Assembly: GCF_014649495.1 (NCBI RefSeq)
Contig: NZ_BMTD01000004.1
Coordinates: 248,001-312,000, forward strand
From: Streptomyces filipinensis
Lineage (GTDB): Bacteria; Actinomycetota; Actinomycetes; Streptomycetales; Streptomycetaceae
Reading direction: 5' to 3'
Length of the DNA: 64,000 bases
Position 1 is the stretch's first letter. Every line of letters begins with the position of its first letter. The translations under genes were made by a program, and so were the position numbers. A model generated the notes under the pieces. That model ran no database searches, was not told the DNA's origin, and worked only from the letters and a program-made list of their open reading frames with translations. Shown here in pieces: positions 52,569 to 61,103 of this stretch.

Positions 52569-53159
52569 ATGACGACAACGACGGAGACCCCCACTCGGGA
52601 AAAGGCCGGGGTAGGCCAGGAAGAGGCCGGGGAGGAATCCGCCTTCGGTCCGCTCCTGCTGGCAGCACTGCTGTCCCGGCGCGAAGAGCGCGGTGAGGAG
52701 TCGATCATCGAGCACCCGCTTCTCCTCGCCGCGCTCGCGCGCCGTCGCCGTGAGGGAGGCGGTGAGGAGTCGGGCATCGAGCACCCGCTGCTTCTGGCCG
52801 CGCTCGCGCGCCGTCGTCGTGAGGAGGGCGGTGAGGGGTCGATCATCGACCACCCGCTTCTCCTGGCTGCGCTGATGCATCGGCGTCGTGAGGAGCGCGG
52901 CGAGTCGATCATCGAGAACCCGCTGCTTCTGGCCGCGCTCGCGCGCCGTCGCCGTGAGGGAGGCGGTGAGGAGTCGGGCATCGAGCACCCGCTGCTTCTG
53001 GCCGCGCTCGCGCGCCGTCGTCGTGAGGAGGGCGGTGAGGGGTCGATCATCGACCACCCGCTTCTCCTGGCTGCGCTGATGCATCGGCGTCGTGAGGAGC
53101 GCGGCGAGTCGATCATCGAGAACCCGCTGCTTCTCGCCGCGCTCATGCGCCGCGCATAG
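52569..53159 (+). CDS. Tandem-repeat protein with eight PLLLAAL units
   Basis: A 196-residue protein. After 25 acidic residues it consists of eight 22-24-residue units, each with the core (I/E)(H/N)PLLLAAL followed by an Arg-rich turn (ARRRREGGGEE, MHRRREERGES). Each unit looks like a short amphipathic helix with a basic cap. Three units form a 68-residue block repeated perfectly (204 bp at DNA level). No signal peptide. The start ATG 52569 follows AAAGAGGGAACC. I do not know the family; it may self-assemble. The next gene looks like a partner. Confidence 0.75.
   Translation: MTTTTETPTREKAGVGQEEAGEESAFGPLLLAALLSRREERGEESIIEHPLLLAALARRRREGGGEESGIEHPLLLAALARRRREEGGEGSIIDHPLLLAALMHRRREERGESIIENPLLLAALARRRREGGGEESGIEHPLLLAALARRRREEGGEGSIIDHPLLLAALMHRRREERGESIIENPLLLAALMRRA
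52728..53135 (+). repeat. Perfect 204-bp tandem duplication
   Basis: Bases 52728-52930 recur identically at 52932-53134. Each copy encodes three repeat units. The absence of synonymous differences shows a recent duplication or gene conversion. Confidence 0.92.
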
Positions 53160-53254
53160 GAAAGGCAAAAGGCAACACCCCTGCCCTCCGACTGTTGTAG
53201 TCCGCAGCATCGGAGGGCAGGTCCGTACGGAAATCCAAGACTTGAGGAACCGCA

Positions 53255-53647
53255 ATGGCAGCTGCGTCAGGTGGACAATCGGATCGGGATCCCTTCGAAG
53301 CCTTCGTCGACGAGATCTTCGAGGAGATGGTGCGCGATGCCGGAATCCCGCATACCGGCACCGGTTCCAGGCAAGGAAAGGACCCGCTGGCCGGAGCCCT
53401 GATGGAAGCGGCCGTGGCGTCCCTTTCCCAGCCGCCCTCCCGTTCCTCCGAACTGGAGAGGATGCTGTTCGCGCAGACCCTGGCGACCGCACTGGCAGAA
53501 TCCCTCGCGCCCGCTCTGGCCGATGTGCTGGCCTCGGAGGTCATGAAGGTGCTGACCCACCGCGCCTCCTCGCACGGCGGAGGCACCCACGAAACCATCG
53601 GCGACGCTGGCCGCCGCCGTTCTTCAGGATCCGGCGACCGCTCCTAG
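53255..53647 (+). CDS. Hypothetical protein, helical, partner of the repeat protein
   Basis: A 130-residue helical protein: acidic start (DPFEAFVDEIFEEMVRDAG), a long Ala/Leu-rich amphipathic helix (LERMLFAQTLATALAESLA) and a polar Gly/Ser tail. No signal or membrane helix. It lies 95 bp after the repeat protein on the same strand, and both have Leu/Ala helices, so they may interact. Family not recognised. Confidence 0.6.
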   Translation: MAAASGGQSDRDPFEAFVDEIFEEMVRDAGIPHTGTGSRQGKDPLAGALMEAAVASLSQPPSRSSELERMLFAQTLATALAESLAPALADVLASEVMKVLTHRASSHGGGTHETIGDAGRRRSSGSGDRS

Positions 53648-53755
53648 GGGGCCGTTTCCCTGCCGTGCGCCTTGGCCCCGACCCACGCCGAGGCATGGGC
53701 CGGGGCCCGCGTCACCCCACCCTGGCCGGGCTCAGGGCTGTCGGGCTCGCGGCCG

Positions 53756-54070
53756 TCACGTGGTGCGGAGCGACCGAAGACAGTGATACGCCGACCTGAG
53801 GTAGAAGCCCAGAACCGTGACCGCCAGTCCGAAGCTGAGCGCGTCGAAGACCTCGACGACGAGGTGAGGCGCGCGAAGCAGGCCCGGCACCCTGGCGCAG
53901 ATCATTCCCAGGCCCATGAGGAGGGGCTGCCATGTCCAGATGAAGGGCCTGCCCTGTTCGGGACGCTCGTTCTTCCGGACTCGGGTCCGCTGCCACCGCC
54001 GGCCCCCGAGGCCACCCAGCACCAGCACACACCCCATCGCGACCACGGACCAGTCCATGAACCGCAGCAT
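53756..54070 (-). CDS. Small membrane protein
   Basis: A 104-residue protein with an N-terminal membrane span (VVAMGCVLVLGGLGG), a basic loop and a second hydrophobic half (LLMGLGMICARVPGLL, ALSFGLAVTVLGFYL). GGGAG precedes ATG 54070; GTG 54073 is an alternative. Function unknown, no recognised family. Confidence 0.6.
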   Translation of the reverse strand: MLRFMDWSVVAMGCVLVLGGLGGRRWQRTRVRKNERPEQGRPFIWTWQPLLMGLGMICARVPGLLRAPHLVVEVFDALSFGLAVTVLGFYLRSAYHCLRSLRTT

Positions 54071-54311
54071 CACATCTCCCTCGATCCGGAAGGATCTTCC
54101 TCCGGCGGGTGGCCAAAGGCAAGGGACCGTTGTCAGTGCCCGCGGCTATGGTCTCCAGCGCGCGGTCGGCTTCCGGGGGTTCCAGCTCCGAAGGGAATGG
54201 TTGCATCCCTGACCTGTCCGGGGGCGGCCCGGAGACTCGTCCGGGACCTAACCGACGGTCAGGCTTCGTCGATGACCACAAGGTGACCTGCCAGCGCCGA
54301 CCGCGCACTGC

Positions 54312-54593
54312 TCAGGCAGGGGGGTTGGCCGCCAGCCGGCAGGCACCGTTCGCGGCGCCGCCCGGCACGCCGGCCGCGGTCAGGCCCTTCACACAGCCTT
54401 GCAGGTCATTGTGCACACCTTGGGTACACGCCGTTCTGACGGCATCCGAGACGTCGACGCCCGCCCCCTGGACCAGGTTGGTGCAGGCCGGGATGTCCGC
54501 ATGGGCGGCGGGGGCGGCGAAGGCCACACCGAGTGCGAGGGCTAGACCGGTGAGGAGACCGGCTGCGCGGGACGACGTACACATGGGAGCCAC
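54312..54593 (-). CDS. Small secreted protein with four Cys
   Basis: A 93-residue protein with a signal peptide (AGLLTGLALALGVAFAAPAAHA) and a mature part of about 60 residues containing four Cys (IPACTN, RTACTQ, LQGCVKG, NGACRL), likely two disulfides. It resembles short Streptomyces extracellular peptides of unknown role. GTG 54593 follows AGGAGAG; ATG 54584 is possible. Confidence 0.65.
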   Translation of the reverse strand: MAPMCTSSRAAGLLTGLALALGVAFAAPAAHADIPACTNLVQGAGVDVSDAVRTACTQGVHNDLQGCVKGLTAAGVPGGAANGACRLAANPPA

Positions 54594-54767
54594 CTACTCT
54601 CCTGGGTTGGCCGGGACTCGCAGGTTCAACGCGCCGAGCAGCGGACCGGCGGCAAGGCGCGGTACGTGCTCCGGGAGACCGTCAAGACCGCTCCGGCGCA
54701 CGGACGTTGCCGTCAAGGACAGCTGTCACCACAGCCTGTGGAGCGGCGCCCGCCCAGTCCGGCGCGC

Positions 54768-54977
54768 TCAGGTGATGCCTTCCGAGTGCCCGTCGGGGAA
54801 CCTGCACGTGGGAGGGAGGTAGGGGCCGCCCGGGTGGACCGTTCCGCCCTCGGCCGTGCACTGTTCGGCCGAGATGGTCGGATACGTCGCCGCCTGAGCG
54901 GTGGCGGCGCCGACGGCACTCATGCCGACGAGGGTTGCTGTGGCGAGGGTGAGCCCAAGCAGTCGTCGTACACGCAC
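54768..54977 (-). CDS. Small secreted peptide
   Basis: A 69-residue protein: signal peptide RRLLGLTLATATLVGMSAVG with cleavage near AQAA, then about 40 residues with two Cys (EQCTAEGG, PPTCRFPDG). GTG 54977 is preceded by GAGAGGAGAAG; an upstream ATG (55031) would place charged residues before the signal. Function unknown. Confidence 0.6.
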   Translation of the reverse strand: MRVRRLLGLTLATATLVGMSAVGAATAQAATYPTISAEQCTAEGGTVHPGGPYLPPTCRFPDGHSEGIT

Positions 54978-55167
54978 GGCCTTCTCCTCTCGCGTGTCCC
55001 TGGTGCGGTGCTTCGGGATGACCGGGCTCATGCCAGGGACGCCCTATTACTCAGAATGGGTGACGCTGAGCAAACACGCGAGTCGTGGCGGGCGGGCGCC
55101 GCAACCCCGCCGACACGGGACGGAGGTGCCCCGCGCTCGCTCGTGCCGTGAATCCGCCGACGATGTG

Positions 55168-55440
55168 TCAGCTGTCTCGCGCGGCCGCGGCGAGGTCGGC
55201 GGCGGAGCGGTGAGCGGTTGGCGCGGTCGTCAGGGTTCGGGCCAGCGCGAGTGCTCGCCGCTCGGCTGCGGCGCGGTGGGCGGAGTCGGTGATGGTGGTG
55301 AAGTCAGCGGGGCGGGCGAAGCCGACGACCCGGCGGATGATCTCGGCGCCGCAGAATCCGAGCGTGTCGGTGAACAGCTCATCGAGGTAGCGCTGTCGTT
55401 CAGCCTCCAACGCGTTGGTGGCGACCGAACCACAACGCCA
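55168..55440 (-). pseudogene. mtnK: C-terminal remnant of methylthioribose kinase
   Basis: About 85 codons match the end of S-methyl-5-thioribose kinase: ALEAERQRYLDELFTDTLGF, AEIIRRVVGFARPADF and RRALALARTL with a proper stop. The kinase catalytic region is missing; upstream codons in this frame have no homology. It is a deletion relic of a methionine-salvage gene of about 1.2 kb and marks a rearrangement near 55.44 kb. Confidence 0.72.
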
Positions 55441-55531
55441 ACACCCACCCGGCCGTCTTCGGATCCCTGCGGGTGACCACCCTTGCGCGGTCAAGTGGCG
55501 TCTGGTCGGGCACGTAGGCAGGCGCAAGAGA

Positions 55532-56326
55532 TCACAATGTCTTGACCTGGCCGCCGTCGATGGTGAACTCGGCTCCTGTGATGTTGCCGGCGAGCGGGGA
55601 GGCGAGGAAGAGAGCCAGATCGGCGACTTCGTGAGCTTCGGTGACTCGTCCTGTGGAGATGCCCATGCTCTGCGGCACGACCGCATCGATGGCTTCCTGC
55701 GCGGTGGTCCCGGCCTGGGCTGCCGTGGCATCGGCGAAGCCGCCCGGCGCGGTCCAGAAGGGAGTGCGAACCGGCCCCGGGGCGATCGCGTTGACCCGGA
55801 CGCCTCGCGGTGCGAACTCCTCGGACAGCGACTTGGTCAGGCTGCTCAGCCCGGCCTTGGCCGCGGAGTAGTCCACGACCACGGGGAAGGGCAGACGCGC
55901 GTTGATGGAGCTGATGTTGATGATGGAACCCCCGTCCACGACCAGCAGGTGAGGAAGCGCAGCGCGGCTGGCCCGGACCGCGCTGAACAGGGTCATGTCG
56001 AAGATCCGTTGCCACTCGGCGTCGTCGATGTCCAGGAAGCTCGGACGGGGCGTCGCGGTCCCCAGATTGTTGACCAGGACGTCGACCCTGCCGTACTGGT
56101 CCACCGCGTGTCGGACGAGTGCGCCCGGTCCGTCTGCGGTGGACAAGTCGACCGGGACTGCGGTGACGCCGTACTTCTCGTGGAGCCCTTTGAGCTCGGG
56201 AGTAATGCTCCGGCTGCCGACGGTGACGTGTGCGCCTTCACGGGCGAACGCATCGGCGATGGCCAGGCCGATGCCCTTGCTCGCTCCGGTGACGACGGCG
56301 ACCCTGTCCTTGAGCTGGAGGTCCAT
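55532..56326 (-). CDS. SDR-family oxidoreductase
   Basis: A 264-residue short-chain dehydrogenase: TGASKGIGLAIADAFA cofactor motif, NNLGTA, Ser in SIINISSINAR, YSAAKAG, and the C-terminal FTIDGGQVKTL. Substrate unknown; sequence is of the FabG-like 3-oxoacyl or glucose dehydrogenase group. It lies near a gene relic and diverges from the methyltransferase, with no obvious link to the polyketide cluster. Confidence 0.9.
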   Translation of the reverse strand: MDLQLKDRVAVVTGASKGIGLAIADAFAREGAHVTVGSRSITPELKGLHEKYGVTAVPVDLSTADGPGALVRHAVDQYGRVDVLVNNLGTATPRPSFLDIDDAEWQRIFDMTLFSAVRASRAALPHLLVVDGGSIINISSINARLPFPVVVDYSAAKAGLSSLTKSLSEEFAPRGVRVNAIAPGPVRTPFWTAPGGFADATAAQAGTTAQEAIDAVVPQSMGISTGRVTEAHEVADLALFLASPLAGNITGAEFTIDGGQVKTL

Positions 56327-56535
56327 GGCGGTCCTTTTCCGGGTTGGTCACCCCCTCTATCGAGGGTAGGCAGAACTCATGTACCTGAGCATGCCTGAGG
56401 CCCGGCTTCAGGTACGAGGCCTGGCTTTAGGGCTGGTCCGGCGATCATGGGCCGAGCCAGGGCCGGACCGAGGCGAGGGCCTGCCTGCGCCCCCATCGTG
56501 TTGACCGCCCCGGCAGGCAGTGCTGGAGTCGGCAC

Positions 56536-57276
56536 GTGGACAGCATCCCCGCCAATCGGCGGCTCTGGAACCAGATCAGCAGCGCCTACCAACGCGAGCA
56601 CGACCCGCAGATCGGCGCCACACCCCGGCTGTGGGGCATGTACTCCATCCCCGACGCGCACCTGCACGCCCTGGGCGACGTCACCGGCAAGCGCGTCCTC
56701 GAACTCGGCTGCGGCGCCGGCCAGTGGTCCAGGGCGCTCGCCGCCGAGGGGGCCACCGTGGTCGGGCTCGACCTGTCCGAAGCCCAACTCGCCGCAGCGT
56801 CCAGCGCGATGGGAGCGGTCCGCTACCCGCTGGTGCAAGGCGCCGCCGAACAACTTCCCTTCGCCGCCGACAGCTTCGACCTGGTGTTCTGCGACTTCGG
56901 CGGGCTCAGCTGGGCGCCCCCGCACCTGGCCGTCCCGCAGGCCGCACGCGTCTTGACCCGAGGCGGGCGCCTGGTGTTCAACGTCGCCAGCCCATGGTTC
57001 GAAGCTTGCTACGACGAAGCCGCCAGCCGCGTGACCACGACGCTGCAGCAGGACTACTTCGGGCTGAACACCATCGCCGAAGGCGAGGGCGCGACCAGCT
57101 ATCAGCTCACCTATGGCGACTGGGTCAAGGTCCTGCGTGGCGCGGGTCTCGTCATCGACGACCTCATCGAGCCGAGGCCCGCACTCGGAACACCCAACGG
57201 CTACAACGAAACCGACCCACCCGACTGGGCACACCGCTGGCCGGCGGAACTCCTCTGGGTAACCCACAAACCGTAA
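56536..57276 (+). CDS. Class I SAM-dependent methyltransferase
   Basis: A 246-residue UbiE/Methyltransf_11-type enzyme. The SAM motif I is VLELGCGAGQWSRAL, with the acidic VVGLDLSEAQ and motif AADSFDLVFCDFGGLSW. C-terminal part ends DWAHRWPAELLWVTHKP. Start GTG 56536. It probably methylates a small molecule; substrate unknown. Adjacent to the tRNA attachment copy. Confidence 0.88.
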   Translation: MDSIPANRRLWNQISSAYQREHDPQIGATPRLWGMYSIPDAHLHALGDVTGKRVLELGCGAGQWSRALAAEGATVVGLDLSEAQLAAASSAMGAVRYPLVQGAAEQLPFAADSFDLVFCDFGGLSWAPPHLAVPQAARVLTRGGRLVFNVASPWFEACYDEAASRVTTTLQQDYFGLNTIAEGEGATSYQLTYGDWVKVLRGAGLVIDDLIEPRPALGTPNGYNETDPPDWAHRWPAELLWVTHKP

Positions 57277-57339
57277 GTGCTGTTGCGGAAGCGCCCTGGT
57301 CGTCAGTGACCGCCCGCGTCGATGTCAGAAGCAGATGGC

Positions 57340-57373
57340 AAAGGCCCCGGACCATGATCGCTCCGGGGCCTTT
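57340..57373. terminator. Terminator hairpin beside the left att copy
   Basis: Perfect 12-bp stem (57340-57351 with 57362-57373), 10-nt loop, flanked by A and T runs. It can end the methyltransferase transcript and would be the terminator of the tRNA on the minus strand. Confidence 0.85.
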
Positions 57374-57378
57374 TCCCG

Positions 57379-57423
57379 TGTGCCCCCGGCAGGATTCGAA
57401 CCTGCGACACCCGCTTTAGGAGT
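57379..57423 (-). mobile_element. tRNA-Arg(CCU) 3'-end fragment, attachment site copy 1
   Basis: 45 bp identical to 61913-61957. On the minus strand it reads from the anticodon loop (CTCCTAA) through the T-loop GGTTCGAATCC to the 3' end. The 5' half of the tRNA is missing, so it is not a functional tRNA but an att repeat left by integration. Confidence 0.85.
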
Positions 57424-57544
57424 TTTCCCTGGAAAGGGCTGTGACAGGGCGAATTTGAAAATCGGCCCCGTGGCACGAGGAGTAGCGTGTAAAAGGCGAG
57501 GCGAGTCCCGTGATCGCACCGATTCCCGAAGACGGGTGATCCTC

Positions 57545-58027
57545 ATGACCGACTCCGATGCACGGCCTGTTTCCCGGCATCTGCCCAGCGGTGTTCACGA
57601 GGCCGTGCAGCCGGGATGTGCGCTGCTCAGGCTGGAGACCACGGAGTCGCGCGAAGGCGTCCTCGACGGTGCGTGGTGGCCGCGGTCGCGCGACATCGCC
57701 GCCGAGCTGCCCGCGCTGCTGAGCGCCCTCACCGGTCATCTCGGCCCCGTCACGCGCGTCGGGCTGGACACCACGGCCTGGGAAGGGCTCCCGACGCGGA
57801 TCGTCGTCGACGACCGAGTGGTACACATCGACTCCTTTCCGCTGGGCGACGACACCGTGCTGATCACCCGAGGTGACCAGGACATCTTCTCGCTGCTGGT
57901 GGTTCCGCCGGACACAGCGCCCGAGGCCGCCCGTGCCGCGATGGCTCAGGCCGTCCGGGCCGACAACGTCACCCAGGCGAATCAGATACTCATCGACACA
58001 GGAAGCGCGCAGGTGCCGCCAGAGTGA
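57545..58027 (+). CDS. DUF5994-family protein (1)
   Basis: A 160-residue protein with the family core GVLDGAWWPRSRDIAAELPALL, VTRVGLDTTAWEGLPTRI and ISLLVVPP-like strands. Function unknown. Related to 59363-59875, which flanks the phosphatase on the other side. ATG 57545 has no strong ribosome site; the open frame extends upstream into the att copy, which is not coding. Confidence 0.82.
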   Translation: MTDSDARPVSRHLPSGVHEAVQPGCALLRLETTESREGVLDGAWWPRSRDIAAELPALLSALTGHLGPVTRVGLDTTAWEGLPTRIVVDDRVVHIDSFPLGDDTVLITRGDQDIFSLLVVPPDTAPEAARAAMAQAVRADNVTQANQILIDTGSAQVPPE

Positions 58028-58029
58028 GG

Positions 58030-59223
58030 TCATCCGCGCCACTCCACCAGGAGCAGCGTCGCGTCATCCGTGGTGTGTCCGCCCCGCGCCCGCTTGAGCG
58101 TGTGGGACAGGGACCGTGCCACCGCCCGGATTCCGCGGCCGGTTCTCTCCAACTGGTTCACCCAGTCGATCATCAGGTCCTCCCCGAACTCGTCCTCCCC
58201 GGTCTTGTGCTCCTCGATCAGTCCGTCCGTGAAGCAGAGGAGGCGGTCCCCCGGCTCCAGCTTCATCTCGCTCGTCTGCGGCTGCGGACCCCCGAAGCCG
58301 ACAGGGAGGGTCGTCGGACCGGTCAGCCGGAGTGTGACGCGGTGATCACGGACGAGCATCGGTGACGGGTGCCCGGCGTTGACCCACTGAAGATGCCCCG
58401 TCGTGGTGTCCAGCTGCAGCATTTGCGCGGTGACGAAGTGCTCGGGGCCGAACTGGTCCGCCACAGCGCGGTCCATGAAGGCGTAGATCTCCGGCAGCCC
58501 GGTGCCGGCGCGGCGGGCGTGGCGGTAGGAGCCGATGGCCACGGTCGCCATCGTGGCCGCGTCCAGTCCGTGCCCCATCGCGTCGATCATGGCCACGTGG
58601 AGGACGTCTCCGTTGAGGGCGTAGTCGAAGCTGTCACCCGCCACGTCATAGGCGGGTTCCAGGATCCCGGCCACGGCGACCCGAGGCATGATCATTGCCA
58701 GCGGTGGCAGCAGGGCCCACTGGATCTCGGCGGCGACGCTCATCGGTTCCCTGCGTCGGACACCGAAGAAGAGGTCGGAGTAGCCGTGCTTGGTCACGAG
58801 CAGGTCGGCCACCAGGCCGGCGATCCTGCGCAGTATGCGGCGGTCGTGGTCATCGACGCTGTCCAACGTCACTGCCATGACCCCGACCTGGTCGCCGCCG
58901 TCCAGCAGTGGCAGGTGAACCCGCACGCCGTCGTCCTCGGACAGTTCGACGGGGTGAGCGTCGAGAAAGCAGCGGCCTGCCTCGGAGTCGTCGATCACCT
59001 GCGGTTCGCCGTCCGTGAGGCCGTCGCCGGGCAGGGGTACGAGCAGCAGTTGGCCGTAGTCCTGCAGCAGCACCTGAGGCCGACGGCCCCCGAGCCGTTC
59101 CACCACGTCGGCGACCAACGGCCCGATGAGATGGGGCGGCAATTCGTGCGCGCGATCGAGGACCTCTCCCAGCAGAGCTTCCCCGAAGCTCTCGGAGCGG
59201 TCCGCACGCTGTTCGGCCGTCAT
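58030..59223 (-). CDS. PP2C-type (SpoIIE) serine phosphatase with sensor domain
   Basis: A 397-residue phosphatase. Residues 1-150 form a GAF-like sensor (DGVRVHLPLLDGGDQVGVMAV); residues about 170-395 a SpoIIE/RsbU catalytic domain (AGDSFDYALNGDVLHVAMIDAMGHGLDAA, WVNAGHPSPMLV, DRLLCFTDGLIEE, TDDATLLLVEW) with metal-binding Asps. Such enzymes dephosphorylate STAS anti-anti-sigma factors, and a STAS-domain gene lies at 60129. ATG 59223 or 59238 are possible starts. Convergent with the first DUF5994 gene. Confidence 0.9.
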   Translation of the reverse strand: MTAEQRADRSESFGEALLGEVLDRAHELPPHLIGPLVADVVERLGGRRPQVLLQDYGQLLLVPLPGDGLTDGEPQVIDDSEAGRCFLDAHPVELSEDDGVRVHLPLLDGGDQVGVMAVTLDSVDDHDRRILRRIAGLVADLLVTKHGYSDLFFGVRRREPMSVAAEIQWALLPPLAMIMPRVAVAGILEPAYDVAGDSFDYALNGDVLHVAMIDAMGHGLDAATMATVAIGSYRHARRAGTGLPEIYAFMDRAVADQFGPEHFVTAQMLQLDTTTGHLQWVNAGHPSPMLVRDHRVTLRLTGPTTLPVGFGGPQPQTSEMKLEPGDRLLCFTDGLIEEHKTGEDEFGEDLMIDWVNQLERTGRGIRAVARSLSHTLKRARGGHTTDDATLLLVEWRG

Positions 59224-59362
59224 CCCCTCACCTGCCATGCTCCGAGCCGATCGGAGCGGCGGGCTGGGACGGTGCAGGGTCTGCCAGTGTCATCGCTCCA
59301 TCGAGGGGTCGTAGACGCCCCGGGACTGGCCCCGTCACCCGGGCCCGTCCGGATCGGGCCTC

Positions 59363-59875
59363 TCACCTGAGTCCGGACCCTCCTTCCGACTCCCATGTGT
59401 CCTGTCCGTCGAGGCCGCTCTCGGCGAGTGCCAGCAGGCGCGGAGCCGACAGTGGGTTTTCGGGGTCGGCGGCAGCGGTCAGCAGCCGGCTTGCCGTTCC
59501 GGCCGGCTCGTCGGGGGGGATCACCAGCAGTTCCCAGCGTCCCACGGTGCCGCAGTCCACGGTGATGGCATGCGCCTCGGCGGCGAAGTCGCTCAGGATC
59601 ACCTCGATCACATGGCCGGGCGCCATCACCTCCTGCGGGGCGTCGGGCCAGGCGGCGGTCCCCACGGTCACGCGGGTGAGGGTGCCGATGCTCGGATCCA
59701 AGGAGCCGACCAGCGCGGGCAGCTCCAGTTCCAGTGCGTCGCAGCGCGGCCACCACGCCCCGTCCAGCGGACCATGACTGACGTCCGGCGTGAGGCGCAG
59801 CCGGGGCAAGGGCATCCGGTAGGAGTGTCCGTCACCTGGCGCCGTACCTTCGGCGGGCTTGGTGATGGCGTTCAT
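59363..59875 (-). CDS. DUF5994-family protein (2)
   Basis: A 170-residue protein with the same core as 57545-58027: GPLDGAWWPRCDALELELPALV, LTRVTVGTAAWPDAPQ and WELLVIPPDEPAGTA. Duplicated DUF5994 genes around SpoIIE/STAS genes are frequent in Streptomyces and suggest a shared stress role, unproven. It lies upstream of the phosphatase on the same strand. Confidence 0.82.
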   Translation of the reverse strand: MNAITKPAEGTAPGDGHSYRMPLPRLRLTPDVSHGPLDGAWWPRCDALELELPALVGSLDPSIGTLTRVTVGTAAWPDAPQEVMAPGHVIEVILSDFAAEAHAITVDCGTVGRWELLVIPPDEPAGTASRLLTAAADPENPLSAPRLLALAESGLDGQDTWESEGGSGLR

Positions 59876-60128
59876 CGTGCGATCCCGTTCCAGGCGGCTT
59901 CAGGCTGCCCGTGTCTGTCACTCGCCGGGAACGGCGCCGCCGTGGTCGTGCGCCCGAAAAGCTCTCGGTATCTGTCAGGCTACTCCCGGCCGTGGCGGGC
60001 GGCGTGGTGCGCAGCCATCGCGCGGAGAGGCAGACAGCCATCGCGTGGAGACACGTCCGTACGGCGGACGACGGGTGCCGTGACCGCCCCGGCCGGTACG
60101 ACCGTCGGCTCATCGCTCCTCTGCCGCA

Positions 60129-61103
60129 TCATCGGCGTGCCAAGGGCACCTCTTCGACAGGCAGGGTCAACACGCAAGGGGCGACAGGGCCGGGCAGCCC
60201 GACGACCTCACCCATGTTCTGCCAGCCCCAGGACGAGAAGGCGGCTTGTCCTGCCTGGTCGGCAGGATGCAGCAGGGTGACCCCGAGGGAGGAGTGCAGG
60301 TCTGTGAGCAGACGCTGTTGCAGGCGGCGGGCGATATCGCGGTGCTGAACGTGCGGATGGGCCACGACCTGGGTGAGGACGACGAACCGTGCGCGGGAGG
60401 TGAGCCGCTGGATGATCTCCTGGAGCGTTCCGTCGACCCCCCCGCGACCGGAGCCGTCAGAGCCCACCGGAAAACCGAAGGCGCAACCGACCAGCACCGT
60501 CGTCTCGGCGACCAGCAGGGCGAAGCCGGGGCGGTGGGCAGTGACCGCCAAGCGGTGCAGGAAGTCTCCGCGGTCGTGGTACGCCTCGCCAGCGGTGCCC
60601 GCGACGGACTCCGCAGCCAGGTCCGCGATGTCCTCGCGCATACCTTCGGCCTGCCAGCGGGTCAGCCGGCGAAGCCGGATCCCGTCCTTGAGGACCGGCT
60701 GATCCGGCCGACGAGCGGGGTCATCGAGCGCCCGCGGCACGGTACTCGTGAGGTCACCGGGCGCGGCGGGCGGCACGGGACTCACGGGGGCCGTAAGGAG
60801 CAGCGAAGTCGATCCGGTCGCATCGAGGAGCCGGGTGATCTGCGCGCACGGATGGTGCAGCCGCAGGCGAGCGTGGACCCGGCCGGCGCGCCGTGATGCC
60901 GACAGGAGGACGTCCAAGCCCCTGGCGTCGCAGGACCCGACCGTGGTCAGGTCGATATCGATCACGGTGACGCCGTCCAGCAGACACTGCTCCACTGCGG
61001 CCCGCAGCAGCGGCGTCGTGGTCGGCCCGATGTCACCGGCAAGCGTGACGAGCGTCCGCTCTCCTCGGTTCCGCCGATGGATGTCCAGCCGGGAAAAGGT
61101 CAT
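60129..61103 (-). CDS. STAS-GNAT fusion protein
   Basis: A 324-residue protein. Residues 1-105 are a STAS (anti-anti-sigma) domain: TLVTLAGDIGPTTTPLLRAAV and IDIDLTTVGSCDARGLDVLL, where the phosphorylated Ser of SpoIIAA-type proteins aligns near SCDARGL. Residues about 140-324 look like an acetyltransferase (VLVGCAFGFP, VVLTQVVAHPHVQHRDIARRLQQRLL, HPADQAGQAAFSSWGWQNMG), with the GNAT helix Q/R-x-x-G/A partly conserved. Start ATG 61103. It may link sigma-factor partner switching with protein or small-molecule acetylation. Confidence 0.78.
   Translation of the reverse strand: MTFSRLDIHRRNRGERTLVTLAGDIGPTTTPLLRAAVEQCLLDGVTVIDIDLTTVGSCDARGLDVLLSASRRAGRVHARLRLHHPCAQITRLLDATGSTSLLLTAPVSPVPPAAPGDLTSTVPRALDDPARRPDQPVLKDGIRLRRLTRWQAEGMREDIADLAAESVAGTAGEAYHDRGDFLHRLAVTAHRPGFALLVAETTVLVGCAFGFPVGSDGSGRGGVDGTLQEIIQRLTSRARFVVLTQVVAHPHVQHRDIARRLQQRLLTDLHSSLGVTLLHPADQAGQAAFSSWGWQNMGEVVGLPGPVAPCVLTLPVEEVPLARR

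Noticed and set aside
52569..53159. CRISPR array or VNTR without coding role
   Set aside because: The repeats keep one reading frame with a conserved residue pattern and a ribosome site; no spacer-like unique segments occur.
57379..57423. A tRNA gene
   Set aside because: Only the anticodon-to-3' half is present; the sequence beyond the anticodon does not form D-arm or acceptor 5' strand, and the same holds for 61913-61957.
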